64,000 nucleotides of DNA from Rhodoligotrophos defluvii (lineage in GTDB: Bacteria > Pseudomonadota > Alphaproteobacteria > Rhizobiales > Im1). Each line of letters opens with the position of its first letter. Position 1 is the stretch's first letter. The position numbers and the translations under genes are program-made. The stretch is from the NCBI RefSeq assembly GCF_005281615.1, contig NZ_SZZM01000003.1, positions 414,207 to 478,206 on the forward strand, written 5' to 3'. Below are positions 34,611-43,176 of the stretch, in pieces. The notes under the pieces were generated by a model that saw only the letters and a program-made list of their open reading frames with translations, ran no database searches and was not told the origin of the DNA.

Positions 34611-35183
34611 TCACCGCCGCTGGAACTGGGAGGTCGCGTTTTCGGAAAGGCCGAGCACCGCCTCGGCCGTTGGATTGTTGCTGAACTCGCCGGCGCTTTC
34701 CAGCGCCAGAAGCTCGATGAGCCGCCGTCGGGCGCGGCTGACGCGGCTCTTGACGGTGCCCACCCGGCAGCCGCAGATCTCCGCCGCCTCTTCATAGGAG
34801 AAGCCGGATGCCCCCACCAGGATGAGCGCCTCGCGCTGCTCCTCCGGCAAGTCGGCGAGCGCCTCGCGGAAGTCCTGGAAGTCCATATGGCTGTCCTGGC
34901 GTGGAATATCGACCAGGCGCGCCTCGGCCTCCCCCTCGCCGTTGTCGACCTCATTGCGGCGTCGCCGCCGCTCCGAATAGAACGCATTGCGCAGGATCGT
35001 GAACAGCCAGGCGCGGAGATTGGTCCCCTCCTCGAAGCTCTCGATATTGGCCCACGAGCGCATCAGCGTTTCCTGGACCAGATCGTCCGCCTCGTCGCCA
35101 TTGCCGCATAGCGAATAGGCAAAGGCGCGCAGATTGGGGATCTGGCCAATCAACAGCGACCGTAAGTTACCCGACACCGTCAT
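34611..35183 (-). CDS. ecfG: ECF sigma factor of the general stress response
   Basis: 190 residues with sigma region 2 (RAFAYSLCGNGDEADDLVQE, NLRAWLFTILRNAFYSERRR) and region 4 (LADLPEEQREALILVGASGF, SYEEAAEICGCRVGTVKSRV). The sequence is typical of ECF15/EcfG. Its ATG overlaps the nepR stop as ATGA, and phyR is encoded divergently, completing the PhyR-NepR-EcfG partner switch. When stress phosphorylates PhyR, PhyR takes NepR away and EcfG is free to direct RNA polymerase. It probably autoregulates through the minus-strand GGAAC promoter at 35479-35504. Confidence 0.95.
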   Translation of the reverse strand: MTVSGNLRSLLIGQIPNLRAFAYSLCGNGDEADDLVQETLMRSWANIESFEEGTNLRAWLFTILRNAFYSERRRRRNEVDNGEGEAEARLVDIPRQDSHMDFQDFREALADLPEEQREALILVGASGFSYEEAAEICGCRVGTVKSRVSRARRRLIELLALESAGEFSNNPTAEAVLGLSENATSQFQRR

Positions 35184-35386
35184 TCTTCCTCCGGCCCATT
35201 TTTCTGTTTTTCCAGCTGAGCGATCAGGCTCAGCAGACGGTCCGGGATCGGTTGCTTGACGACATCGTCGTAAAGTGCCTTGAGCTGGCGTCCGAGCCGC
35301 TCCTGTATCTTCTTGTCCACGCCGGGCAGCCCTTCTTCGCCGCCGCGCCGGTCGAGGGTGGTAGAGGGATCGACGTTTGCCCCCAT
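35180..35386 (-). CDS. nepR: Anti-sigma factor NepR
   Basis: 68 residues from the ATG at 35386; an in-frame ATG at 35410 would add 8. The conserved NepR helices are visible: IQERLGRQLKALYDDVVKQP and IPDRLLSLIAQLEKQ. NepR sequesters EcfG until phosphorylated PhyR binds it. It is co-transcribed and translationally coupled with ecfG. Confidence 0.92.
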   Translation of the reverse strand: MGANVDPSTTLDRRGGEEGLPGVDKKIQERLGRQLKALYDDVVKQPIPDRLLSLIAQLEKQKNGPEEE

Positions 35387-35478
35387 CTCATCATTTTCCC
35401 TTGTCACCATCTTCGTCCATTGTCGTAAGGGCCCCCTGATATCCAGGCCTGGGTTCACCCGCCCCACTGGTAGAACTA

Positions 35479-35504
35479 AACGCCGGGTCTGCCGAAGCGG
35501 TTCC
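35479..35504 (-). promoter_or_regulatory. EcfG-type promoter for nepR-ecfG
   Basis: On the minus strand GGAAC (35504-35500) is followed after 18 nt by GTT (35481-35479), matching the GGAAC-N18/19-TT pattern of alphaproteobacterial general-stress promoters. It points toward nepR-ecfG, about 70-90 bp upstream of the nepR start. Confidence 0.65.
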
Positions 35505-35514
35505 ACGATCTTCG

Positions 35515-35539
35515 GGAACTTTTTGAGGGCTCGCCAGTT
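35515..35539 (+). promoter_or_regulatory. EcfG-type promoter for phyR
   Basis: GGAAC (35515-35519), 17 nt, then GTT (35537-35539) on the plus strand match the general-stress consensus. The phyR start codon is 95 bp downstream. The minus-strand promoter's GGAAC is only 10 bp away, so the two are back to back. Confidence 0.75.
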
Positions 35540-35633
35540 TAGGGGTTGCCGGTTTAGAGTCGGGGTGGCTGCCTTGGTCTCGCGTGGGCTGCCGCCCGTG
35601 GCTTCCACTTCCTTGGTATCAGAGAGGGAACCA

Positions 35634-36437
35634 ATGCCGCTATCCGAGAAGATTGCCCCCAATATTCCGTTCTTGCGACGCTTCGCGCGGGCGCTTTGTG
35701 GCAATCAGAGCAGCGGTGATGCTTACGTCGCAGCGACCCTGGAAGCGATCGTTGCCGATCCGGAGTCGTTTTCATCCAACCAGGATCCGCGGGTGGCTCT
35801 GTTCAAGACCTTCCTCAAGATCTGGCAGTCGCTCGAGATCAACCAGCGCGAGGAAGCGCCGAGCGCCAATCCCGCCGCAGCGGCCGAGCGTCGGCTCGAG
35901 CGCCTGCCGCCGCGCCCGCGCCAGGCCTTTCTCCTGACCGCGGTCGAAAGCTTTTCGCCGGACCAGGTCCAGGCCATTCTCGATGTCTCGCCGGACGAGT
36001 TGGACCGTCTGCTCGACGCCGCCGGCCGCGAGATCGCGCGGCAGGTCGCAACCGATATCCTCATCATCGAGGACGAGCCGATCATCGCGATGGATTTGGA
36101 GGCGCTGGTCGAGGGCCTCGGCCATTCCGTCTCTGCCATCGCCCGCACCCATCGGGAAGCGGTCACCGCGGTCAAGCAGAAGCGCCCGGGCCTGATCCTC
36201 GCTGACATTCAGCTTGCCGACGGCAGCTCCGGCCTGGAGGCGGTCAACGAGATCCTCGGCGGCGTCGAGGTCCCGGTGATCTTCATAACCGCCTATCCCG
36301 AGCGGCTTCTGACCGGCAACCGCCCCGAACCCACATTCCTGATCACCAAGCCGTTCCAGCCGGACATGGTGAAGGCCATGATCAGCCAGGCGCTGTTCTT
36401 CGACACGCGGGCGCACAATCAGGGTGAGGCAGCCTGA
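35634..36437 (+). CDS. phyR: General stress response regulator PhyR
   Basis: 267 residues from the ATG at 35634, preceded by AGAGAGGGA. The N-terminal ~135 residues form the EcfG-like (sigma mimic) domain (PFLRRFARALCGNQSSGDAY; RLPPRPRQAFLLTAVESFSP). The C-terminal receiver starts DILIIEDEPIIAMDLEALVE with phosphoacceptor Asp191 in ILADIQLADGSSG and Lys in FLITKPFQP. Phosphorylated PhyR binds NepR. It is divergent from nepR-ecfG. No cognate PhyK-type kinase is encoded in this window. Confidence 0.96.
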   Translation: MPLSEKIAPNIPFLRRFARALCGNQSSGDAYVAATLEAIVADPESFSSNQDPRVALFKTFLKIWQSLEINQREEAPSANPAAAAERRLERLPPRPRQAFLLTAVESFSPDQVQAILDVSPDELDRLLDAAGREIARQVATDILIIEDEPIIAMDLEALVEGLGHSVSAIARTHREAVTAVKQKRPGLILADIQLADGSSGLEAVNEILGGVEVPVIFITAYPERLLTGNRPEPTFLITKPFQPDMVKAMISQALFFDTRAHNQGEAA

Positions 36438-36464
36438 CCATCTGTGGACGCAAGTCCGCACGGC

Positions 36465-36520
36465 CCCGGGGACCGATGGACATCGGAGTCCCCGGGCGAT
36501 TCGCCTGTGTCGCGACACAG
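36465..36520 (+). terminator. Large hairpins downstream of phyR
   Basis: CCCGGGGAC (36465-36473) pairs with GTCCCCGGG (36488-36496), and the intervening CGATG/CATCG extends the stem with a one-base bulge. A perfect 16-nt palindrome CTGTGTCGCGACACAG follows at 36505-36520. There is no clean T-run, so termination may be weak or serve mRNA protection. Confidence 0.5.
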
Positions 36521-36686
36521 CGCGCGGGGCGCGCCCTTTCGCAACACCCGGATAACTGTGGTGTACTGGGCTTGTCCATTTCTCATTCAGCTGCTCATCT
36601 TTTGACCAGAAAGCACTAGGCGAAACGCCCTAGATGTTGCTGAGAAAACACACCCTTTTTCGTTCGTATTGCAAGTTATGCGACTG

Positions 36687-36719
36687 TTCAATTTTGACTC
36701 TTTTCCTTCAATTCTGACT
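36687..36719 (+). repeat. 13-bp direct repeat upstream of the porin gene, candidate operator
   Basis: TTCAATTTTGACT (36687-36699) and TTCAATTCTGACT (36707-36719) differ at one base and repeat with a 20-bp period, close to two helical turns. They lie 66-98 bp upstream of the porin start codon, where a regulator site is expected. Confidence 0.5.
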
Positions 36720-36784
36720 GTGAATAGATCTCGCGGAGATGCCGGCTGCCCGAGGCGGCCGTGTCAGTTGAGGGGAGATCGAGC

Positions 36785-38188
36785 ATGCGGACGAAGGGGT
36801 TGGGTCAGTCGCTGTTGGCCGGCATTGCGTTGACAGCCATGGCGTCCGCCGGCCACGCCGATGAGCTGGCCGCCCTCAAGGCGCAGCTCGAGCAGCTTCA
36901 GGCGCGTGTCGACCAGCTCGAGGCTCAGCCCTCCCTGCCAGTGGTGTCGGAGGGCACCAGCTGGATTACCTTCCGGCGCGGCACGGAAGCGACCGCCGAC
37001 TGGCGGGTCGGCCGGCTGCGCGATGACATCCCGACCACAGGGGGGATGACCATCTCGATCACGCCCACGGCCGATCTTCCCGCGCCGGTGCACGAGGTCA
37101 CCGTTGCCGGTTACGTCAAGGGCGACGTGATCTACGACTTCGACGAGGATCTCGGCGATTTCTTCAGCTATACCGCGATCACCGGGCGCGAGAACCAGGA
37201 GCATGTGCGCCTGCATGCCCGCCAGACCCGTTTCAATATCAAGTCCAAGTCCGACACCGCGATCGGTCAGATCCGCACGGTGATCGAGGGCGACTTCCTC
37301 TCCGGCGGCAGCTTCGGCAACACCGATTTCCGCCTCCGCTATGCCTGGGGCGAGTGGGACTTCATGCCGAATTGGACTTTCGGCGCAGGTCGTTACGACA
37401 CCAACTTCATGTCGCCGTTTACCGGCACGACCACGGTCGACTTCAACGGCGACGTGGGCCTGATCGGCACGTCCCGTACCGACCAGGTCCGCGTCACCTA
37501 TACGACCGGGCCGATGCTTTTCGCCCTGGCCGTCGAGAACCCGCTAGGTGACGCCGGCGACTTGATCGACCAGGGCGGCGAGGCGTTTGTTGCCGCGTTC
37601 AATTCCTCGAACAACGTCCCGAACTTCACCGCGCGCTGGCAGTATGACGCGCCTGGCGGGCACCAGTTCCTGGTGTCCGGCGTGGTCCAGAACTATCACA
37701 CGGATTCCGAGCTGGGCGGCGAGAGCGAAAGCGCAGTCGGCTGGGGCGTGCAGGGCGCGGTCAATATCAATCTGGCCGATGTCGCGCTGCTGACCACATC
37801 GGTCATGTATGGCGACGGCATCGGCAGCTTCCTGTTCGGCAACACCATCGGCGCCTATGTGGATATTGATGGCGATATCCACACCACGGAAGCGTTGGGC
37901 CTCTATGCCGGCATCAGCTTCGAGCTCACGGACGCAACCTCGCTGAACCTCTCCTGGGGCTATGCGGATATGAAGAAAAGCGAGGTCTTGCGTGCTAACG
38001 CCAATAACACCACCATCGACGTGATGTCGGCCCATGCCAACATCCTGTGGCAGCCGGTCGAGCAGTTGCGGCTTGGCTGGGAAGTCATGTGGGCCGACCG
38101 CAAGTTCCTCGAGGTCGACGGGCCGGTCAGCGATATCGAGAAGGCCGACGTCTGGCGCGCCCAATTCGGCGCCTGGTTCTATTTCTGA
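36785..38188 (+). CDS. DcaP-like outer-membrane porin
   Basis: 467 residues from the ATG at 36785, with AGGGGAGA upstream. The signal peptide (MRTKGLGQSLLAGIALTAMA, cleaved near GHA) is followed by a short coiled coil (LAALKAQLEQLQARVDQLEA) as in DcaP-type porins, which trimerise through such segments. The barrel part has alternating strands (VHEVTVAGYVKGDVIYDFDE, RLHARQTRFNIKSKSD, GEWDFMPNWTFGAGRYDTNF) and ends in the terminal aromatic signature GAWFYF required for Bam recognition. DcaP-type channels pass dicarboxylates or other small anions; the substrate here is unknown. Confidence 0.88.
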   Translation: MRTKGLGQSLLAGIALTAMASAGHADELAALKAQLEQLQARVDQLEAQPSLPVVSEGTSWITFRRGTEATADWRVGRLRDDIPTTGGMTISITPTADLPAPVHEVTVAGYVKGDVIYDFDEDLGDFFSYTAITGRENQEHVRLHARQTRFNIKSKSDTAIGQIRTVIEGDFLSGGSFGNTDFRLRYAWGEWDFMPNWTFGAGRYDTNFMSPFTGTTTVDFNGDVGLIGTSRTDQVRVTYTTGPMLFALAVENPLGDAGDLIDQGGEAFVAAFNSSNNVPNFTARWQYDAPGGHQFLVSGVVQNYHTDSELGGESESAVGWGVQGAVNINLADVALLTTSVMYGDGIGSFLFGNTIGAYVDIDGDIHTTEALGLYAGISFELTDATSLNLSWGYADMKKSEVLRANANNTTIDVMSAHANILWQPVEQLRLGWEVMWADRKFLEVDGPVSDIEKADVWRAQFGAWFYF

Positions 38189-38437
38189 TCCTCGGCCGGA
38201 AGGCGTTCACGGGCAGATCGAGCAGCCCGCCCGCACAGGCCGGCGGGCCTCGGCCGCTTGGCGCTGTGCCCTTTATGCAACCGACACATTGCCCTGACCG
38301 TCCTTCAGCCTAAAGGGTGGTGGAGCGTTGCGGGGAGAGTTGCTATATCCGTTGTTGCGACCCGGTCCGGCACTTGAAGAGAGCTGCCGGCCAGAGATCG
38401 CGAATGGAATGACCCGATAGCGATCCCTGCGGGCGTA

Positions 38438-40291
38438 ATGGCACTTCTGTCGACCTCCACATCCCGTGATCTCGGCCGCGCCAGGGCGCTTGCCGCGCGT
38501 GGCGATGTCGCGGCCGCGCGCGAGGCCTACAAGGCGCTGCTGGCCCAAGCCCAGCGGGATGCTGCCTTGCTCACCGAGGTGGGGGTGTTCGAGGCCTCCG
38601 CCGGAAACGCTGCTGCGGCGCGGCGCCATCTGGAAAAGGCGCTGAAGCTCAGCCCCAGCAATCCCGATATCCACTACAACCTCGCGGAGCTCGCCCGCCA
38701 GGCCGGCGCCATCGCTCTGGCCGAGCGGCACTACCGCCGGGCCATTGCGGCATCGCCCGACCATGCCGATGCCCATTACGGCCTGGGCGAGTCGCTCCGC
38801 TTGCTCGGCCGCAAGGAGGAGGCCCTGCCCTTTCTGATCCGGGCCCACGAGCTGGCGCCTCAGGATCCGGAAATCCTCAACTGCCTCGGCATCTCGCTGG
38901 AGGAAAACGGGCATCAGGATGATGCGGAGCAGGCCTTCCGCCGGGCACTGGCAGCCGATCCCCGCTACCAGGACGCGCGCTGCAACCTGGCGGCGCTGCT
39001 GGCGGAGCGGCAGGATTACCAGGCGGCCGACCGTCTGTTCGCCGAGAGCGATCGCGCCGCCCTGCCGGCCGTGATGCTGGGCCGCTGGGCCAATATCCTG
39101 CTTTCGCTGCGCCGCAGGGAAGATGCCGCCAGCATTGCCGAGGAGGCCCTGCGCAAGGACCCGCGGGAGCTGACTGCTCTCAATGTCAAGGCGACGGTCC
39201 TGCAGCGCAAGGGCCATTTCGACGAGGCGGAGCAGGTGGCCCGCGCCATCATCAAGCTCGATCCGCGCCATGCCGACAGCTATCAAAGGCTCGCCACCAT
39301 GCGGCGGCTGGGTGAGGATGCCATGGAGCCTCTCCGGCGTATCCTCGGCGATAAGAGCTTACCGCCGGAGCAGCGCGCCACGGCCGGCTTCGCCCTCTAT
39401 GCGCTGCTCGACCGGCGCGGCGATTATCCCGCTGCCTTCACCGCCCTGTCGCAAGCCAATGCCCTGCGTGCGGAGCAGCGGCCCTACAAGCCGGACTACC
39501 ACGAGCAGCTGGCCAATCGGGTGATGGCCACCTTCGACCGGGATTTCCTCGCCTCGCGCTTCGGCGAGGGCATGGACGAGCCCGGCCCCATATTCATTCT
39601 CGGCATGCCCAGGTCCGGCACCACCCTGGTCGAGCAGATCCTCGCCGCCTACCCCCAAGTCCATCCGGGTGGCGAGCGCAACGACCTGAACAGGCTGGCG
39701 CGGAGCATGTCCGGCTATCCCGAGCAGGCCGGCATCGTGGCCTCCGACTGGGCGCGCGGCAACGCGCTTGAGATCTTCGCCGATATGCGCGCCGAGGCGC
39801 CGGAAAAGCCCTTCGCCACCAACAAGGCGCCCGGCAACTACATGTTCATCGGGCTCATCGCCTGGCTGTTCCCACGGGCCCGCATCATCTATTGCAAGCG
39901 CGATCCGCTCGATAACGGCCTGTCCTGCTTCGAGCAGAATTTTGAGCTGGACATTAGCTTTTCCACCGATCTTCGCGCCTTCGCCCATGCCTACCGGCTG
40001 CATGAGCGGCTCATGAGCCACTGGTTCAGGGCCTCTCCGGTGCCGATCCACACCGTCGCCTACGAAGCTCTGGTGCGCGAACCCGAGCCTCACGCCCGCG
40101 CGCTGGTTGATTATGTCGGGCTGCCCTGGGATGCGGAATGCCTCAGCACCGAGCATCGTGATCGGCCGATTGACACCGCCAGCGTGTGGCAGGTTCGCCA
40201 GCCTATCAATGCCGGTGCCATCGGCAAGTGGCGGCGTTACGAGCGCGAACTCGCACCATTGATCGAAGCCCTGAGGGAAGGGGAAGAATGA
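38438..40291 (+). CDS. TPR-repeat sulfotransferase
   Basis: 617 residues. Residues ~1-320 are tetratricopeptide repeats (AAARRHLEKALKLSPSNPDI, ALAERHYRRAIAASPDHADA). The C-terminal ~270 residues are a PAPS-dependent sulfotransferase: 5'-phosphosulfate loop ILGMPRSGTTLVEQILAAYP, 3'-phosphate region ARIIYCKRDPLDNGLSCFEQ, and RQPINAGAIGKWRRYE near the end. It has no signal peptide. TPR-sulfotransferases of this kind are widespread in alphaproteobacteria; the acceptor is unknown. Its stop overlaps the start of the next gene by ATGA, so the lipoprotein protease is probably co-translated. Confidence 0.88.
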   Translation: MALLSTSTSRDLGRARALAARGDVAAAREAYKALLAQAQRDAALLTEVGVFEASAGNAAAARRHLEKALKLSPSNPDIHYNLAELARQAGAIALAERHYRRAIAASPDHADAHYGLGESLRLLGRKEEALPFLIRAHELAPQDPEILNCLGISLEENGHQDDAEQAFRRALAADPRYQDARCNLAALLAERQDYQAADRLFAESDRAALPAVMLGRWANILLSLRRREDAASIAEEALRKDPRELTALNVKATVLQRKGHFDEAEQVARAIIKLDPRHADSYQRLATMRRLGEDAMEPLRRILGDKSLPPEQRATAGFALYALLDRRGDYPAAFTALSQANALRAEQRPYKPDYHEQLANRVMATFDRDFLASRFGEGMDEPGPIFILGMPRSGTTLVEQILAAYPQVHPGGERNDLNRLARSMSGYPEQAGIVASDWARGNALEIFADMRAEAPEKPFATNKAPGNYMFIGLIAWLFPRARIIYCKRDPLDNGLSCFEQNFELDISFSTDLRAFAHAYRLHERLMSHWFRASPVPIHTVAYEALVREPEPHARALVDYVGLPWDAECLSTEHRDRPIDTASVWQVRQPINAGAIGKWRRYERELAPLIEALREGEE

Positions 40292-41112
40292 AGCGGCTAG
40301 CTTTCACCATACTTGGGTTATTGACCCTTGCCGGCTGCACTTCGTCTCAGCCGCTGAAGCCTCGCATCATCAACATAGCGGCAACCCCTTCCCCCGCTTC
40401 GGCCCAGATCGCCGGCTCGATCCAGCATCTCGTCGACCAGACCAACACCACTTACGTGACGCTGGTGGTGCACAACGCGCCGACGAAGAACCAGCGCAAG
40501 AAGGACGAGTTGCCGGAGCCCGTCGCCTCCGGCAGCGGCTTCCTCGTCGACAGTCAGGGTACTGTGGTCACCGCCGGCCATGTGGGCATGGAAAAGGGCT
40601 GGCTGGTCGAAGCGCGCGGGCCGGATGGCAGGATCTATCAAGGCACCGTGGAAGCCCTGTCCTATTCGCCCGATGTGGCCATCGTGAAGCTGCGCGGCAT
40701 GGAAGGCAGCGCGGCGGTGAAGCCGGCGTCGAGCCCGTGCCTGCACAAGGGCCAGCCGGTGTTCTCCCTGGGCAAGCCGCGCGCCGAAGGCGATATTGCC
40801 CGCACCGGCGAGCTGGTGGCCACCCATTTTGAGCGCCCCGTCACCTATTCCAAATTCGGCTATCCCGATGCCATGGTGCTGAAGCTGTCGACGCGGCGCG
40901 GCGAGTCCGGCGGCCCGGTCTTCAACGACCGCGGCGAGCTGATCGGCATGCTGGTCAGCACGCTGTCGGACAAGAACACGGGCGCGCCGTTGGATCTCGC
41001 CCACGCCTTGCCGGCGCCGATGATCGCGCGGGTGCTGTGCCAAGCCACCAGCTGCAGCCCGGAATGGCGCCTGGTGGCCCTGCAGACCACCGCTCAATGC
41101 CCCAGCAGCTGA
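40288..41112 (+). CDS. Lipoprotein trypsin-like serine protease
   Basis: 274 residues from the ATG at 40288, overlapping the preceding stop as ATGA. The lipoprotein signal MKRLAFTILGLLTLAGC has the lipid-modified Cys at residue 17. The trypsin-2 fold triad is visible: His98 in VVTAGHVG, Asp129 in SPDVAIVKL and Ser207 in RRGESGGPVFNDRGELIGML. It is HtrA-like in core but has no PDZ domain. It should sit in the cell envelope. Coupling to the sulfotransferase gene suggests a shared envelope role; this is inference. Confidence 0.85.
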   Translation: MKRLAFTILGLLTLAGCTSSQPLKPRIINIAATPSPASAQIAGSIQHLVDQTNTTYVTLVVHNAPTKNQRKKDELPEPVASGSGFLVDSQGTVVTAGHVGMEKGWLVEARGPDGRIYQGTVEALSYSPDVAIVKLRGMEGSAAVKPASSPCLHKGQPVFSLGKPRAEGDIARTGELVATHFERPVTYSKFGYPDAMVLKLSTRRGESGGPVFNDRGELIGMLVSTLSDKNTGAPLDLAHALPAPMIARVLCQATSCSPEWRLVALQTTAQCPSS

Positions 41113-41246
41113 TCTGGCGTCATCTTGCCAGGGGTTCAAGACGGCCCACGTTTTAGGCCGAGCAACTTGCGTCGTTGCGGCGCTTGACGCGGCAATCCAG
41201 GGCCCCGCGGCACACGCGTCCCCCGAAGCCATGACCGCCGATCAGA

Positions 41247-42221
41247 TCAGGGAATAAGCAGCGTGGTGCCGGTGGTCCTGCGCGCTTCGAGATCGCGGTG
41301 CGCCTGAGCGGCATCGGCAAGCGCATAACGCTGGTTGATCTCGATCTTCACCCTGCCGCTCGCCACCACATCCATCAAGGCCGCGGCGTGGCGGGCCAGG
41401 TCCTCATCCCTTGCCGCATAGGTCATGAGCGTGGGACGGGTGACATAGAGCGAACCACGGCGGCTGAGCTCGATCAGGTCGAAATTCTTGATCGGTCCCG
41501 ACGCATTGCCGAAGCTTACCAGCAGGCCCCGCGGCCGGAGGGAGGCGAGCGAAGCCTCGAGGGTCGCCGCGCCCACCGAGTCGTAGACGACCGGCACGCC
41601 CTCCCCGTTGGTCAGTGCCCGCACCCGTTCTGCCACATTCTCCCTGGTATAGTCGATCGTGTGGTCGCAGCCGTGGGCCCGGGCGAGTGCCGCCTTCTCG
41701 GGCGAGCCCACCGTGCCGATCACGGTGGCCCCCAGCAGCTTCGCCCACTGGCAGGCAATCAGCCCCACCCCGCCCGCCGCTGCATGGAACAGGACGGTAT
41801 CGCCAGGCTGAACCTTATAGGTCTCGTGCAGCAGGTAGCTGGCGGTCATCCCCTTCAGCATCATGGCCGCCGCAGTCTCGTCCGAGATTGCCTCCGGCAG
41901 CTTGACCACCCGGTTGGCCGGCATGTTGCGGATTTCGCTGTAGGCGCCGAGCGGTCCGGTGCCATAGGCCACCCGGTCGCCTCGCTTGAGTGAGCCAACC
42001 CCCTCGCCCACCGCCGTGACCACGCCCGCAGCCTCCATCCCCGGGATCAGCGGTAGCGGCGCGGGATAAAGCCCTGTGCGGTAGTAGACATCGATGAAAT
42101 TGAGGCCGATGGCGGCGTGCTTGATCTGCACCTCGCCCTGGCCCGGAGGCGCAACCGTCACCTCCTCCAGCTTGAGCACTTCCGGTCCGCCGACCGCATG
42201 GATCCTGATCGCCTTCACCAT
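41247..42221 (-). CDS. NADPH:quinone oxidoreductase (zeta-crystallin type)
   Basis: 324 residues of the medium-chain dehydrogenase/quinone oxidoreductase type, without structural zinc cysteines. Visible features are the N-terminal GroES-like domain (GEVQIKHAAIGLNFIDVYYR, PGMEAAGVVTAVGEGVGSLK) and the NADPH-binding AAAGGVGLIACQWAKLLGAT. It reduces quinones by one electron or acts on activated alkenes. It ends 17 bp short of where the ornithine-cyclodeaminase-like gene stops upstream and is probably last in a three-gene minus-strand unit. Confidence 0.93.
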   Translation of the reverse strand: MVKAIRIHAVGGPEVLKLEEVTVAPPGQGEVQIKHAAIGLNFIDVYYRTGLYPAPLPLIPGMEAAGVVTAVGEGVGSLKRGDRVAYGTGPLGAYSEIRNMPANRVVKLPEAISDETAAAMMLKGMTASYLLHETYKVQPGDTVLFHAAAGGVGLIACQWAKLLGATVIGTVGSPEKAALARAHGCDHTIDYTRENVAERVRALTNGEGVPVVYDSVGAATLEASLASLRPRGLLVSFGNASGPIKNFDLIELSRRGSLYVTRPTLMTYAARDEDLARHAAALMDVVASGRVKIEINQRYALADAAQAHRDLEARRTTGTTLLIP

Positions 42222-42237
42222 CGCCCGACCTTCACCT

Positions 42238-43176
42238 TTACCAAGTCATGCCGAGCTTTTGCAGCACCACCCGCGTGACCGCCGCATCCGCCAGCGCGAG
42301 CCCGGGTGGCACATAGCCGATGCGCCTGTCGGCGCTCCAGGTCACCCGGCTCCGGCCCGCAACCGCCTCGGGCAAATCGCTGTCGAACGCCCTGGTGATC
42401 GTTACCATGCCCGATTGCACCAGCCCCGCCGTCTGCAAGGCGTCATCCGTTGTCAGCGCGTCGAATTTCGCCACGCCCTCGGGGATCCATGACTTGGCCA
42501 GATCAACCCCGATGGCCAGCCCCCCGGGCTTGATTTTCCCACCGTCCACGAAAGGCACGACCGCGATGTTCAGCGGAACCATGCTCACCACGATGTCGGC
42601 CTCGTAGACCGCGTCGGGCCGGTCGTTCACCACCGTAACGTCAAGGCCGCGCGCCGCCACTTCCTCTGCGTATTTGCGCGCCGAGGCCTCCGTGCGGCTC
42701 AGCGCGATGATGCGCTTGATCGGCCGCACCGCCAGAAGCGCGTCGAGATGGGTGCGCGCCTGCAGCCCGCAGCCGATCATGGCCACGCTTTCCGCCTTCG
42801 GATCCGCCCAGAAATCCGCGCCCAAGGCCGAAACGGCCGCGGTCCTGACCCCCGTGAGCCACGAGAAATCCAAGATCGCCAGCGTCTCCGCCGTCTTGGC
42901 ATTGGTGGCGATGACCTGCGCATTGATATGCTTGCCGGCGGCGGTCGAGGCGACGGTGGAGGCGACCCATTTCACCACGGCGATGTCGTCGAGCACCCCA
43001 GGCATCGCGTGAAACAGCCCACCCTCCGCCGTGTGCAGGCCGATCTTGGCGACCACCGGGTCTGCCGCCTCCGCGCGGCGGGCGAAGGCCTGGCGTAGGG
43101 CATCCAGCACCTCCGGGTAGGTGAGGCCGATCGCCCGGATCTTTTCTTCAGTGAGATAGGGCGGCTCTTGGTTCAT
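42238..43176 (-). CDS. Ornithine cyclodeaminase/mu-crystallin family protein
   Basis: 312 residues from the ATG at 43176, with GGAG upstream; an ATG at 43185 is possible. It overlaps the 3' end of the upstream FAD gene by 29 nt. Family features are the NAD-binding AMIGCGLQARTHLDALLAVR, GVDLAKSWIPEGVAKFDALT and YLTEEKIRAIGLTYPEVLDA. Members include ornithine cyclodeaminase, alanine dehydrogenase and ketimine reductases, so the substrate is not fixed. Placement between a FAD dehydrogenase and a quinone reductase suggests a small catabolic or redox unit. Confidence 0.88.
   Translation of the reverse strand: MNQEPPYLTEEKIRAIGLTYPEVLDALRQAFARRAEAADPVVAKIGLHTAEGGLFHAMPGVLDDIAVVKWVASTVASTAAGKHINAQVIATNAKTAETLAILDFSWLTGVRTAAVSALGADFWADPKAESVAMIGCGLQARTHLDALLAVRPIKRIIALSRTEASARKYAEEVAARGLDVTVVNDRPDAVYEADIVVSMVPLNIAVVPFVDGGKIKPGGLAIGVDLAKSWIPEGVAKFDALTTDDALQTAGLVQSGMVTITRAFDSDLPEAVAGRSRVTWSADRRIGYVPPGLALADAAVTRVVLQKLGMTW

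Larger units (their letters stand above)
36438..36784. other. 347-bp intergenic region between phyR and the porin gene
   Basis: It holds GC-rich hairpins after phyR (36465-36520), then an AT-rich stretch (about 36600-36730) with a 13-bp direct repeat and the probable porin promoter, then the porin ribosome site AGGGGAGA. No coding sequence is supported. Confidence 0.6.
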
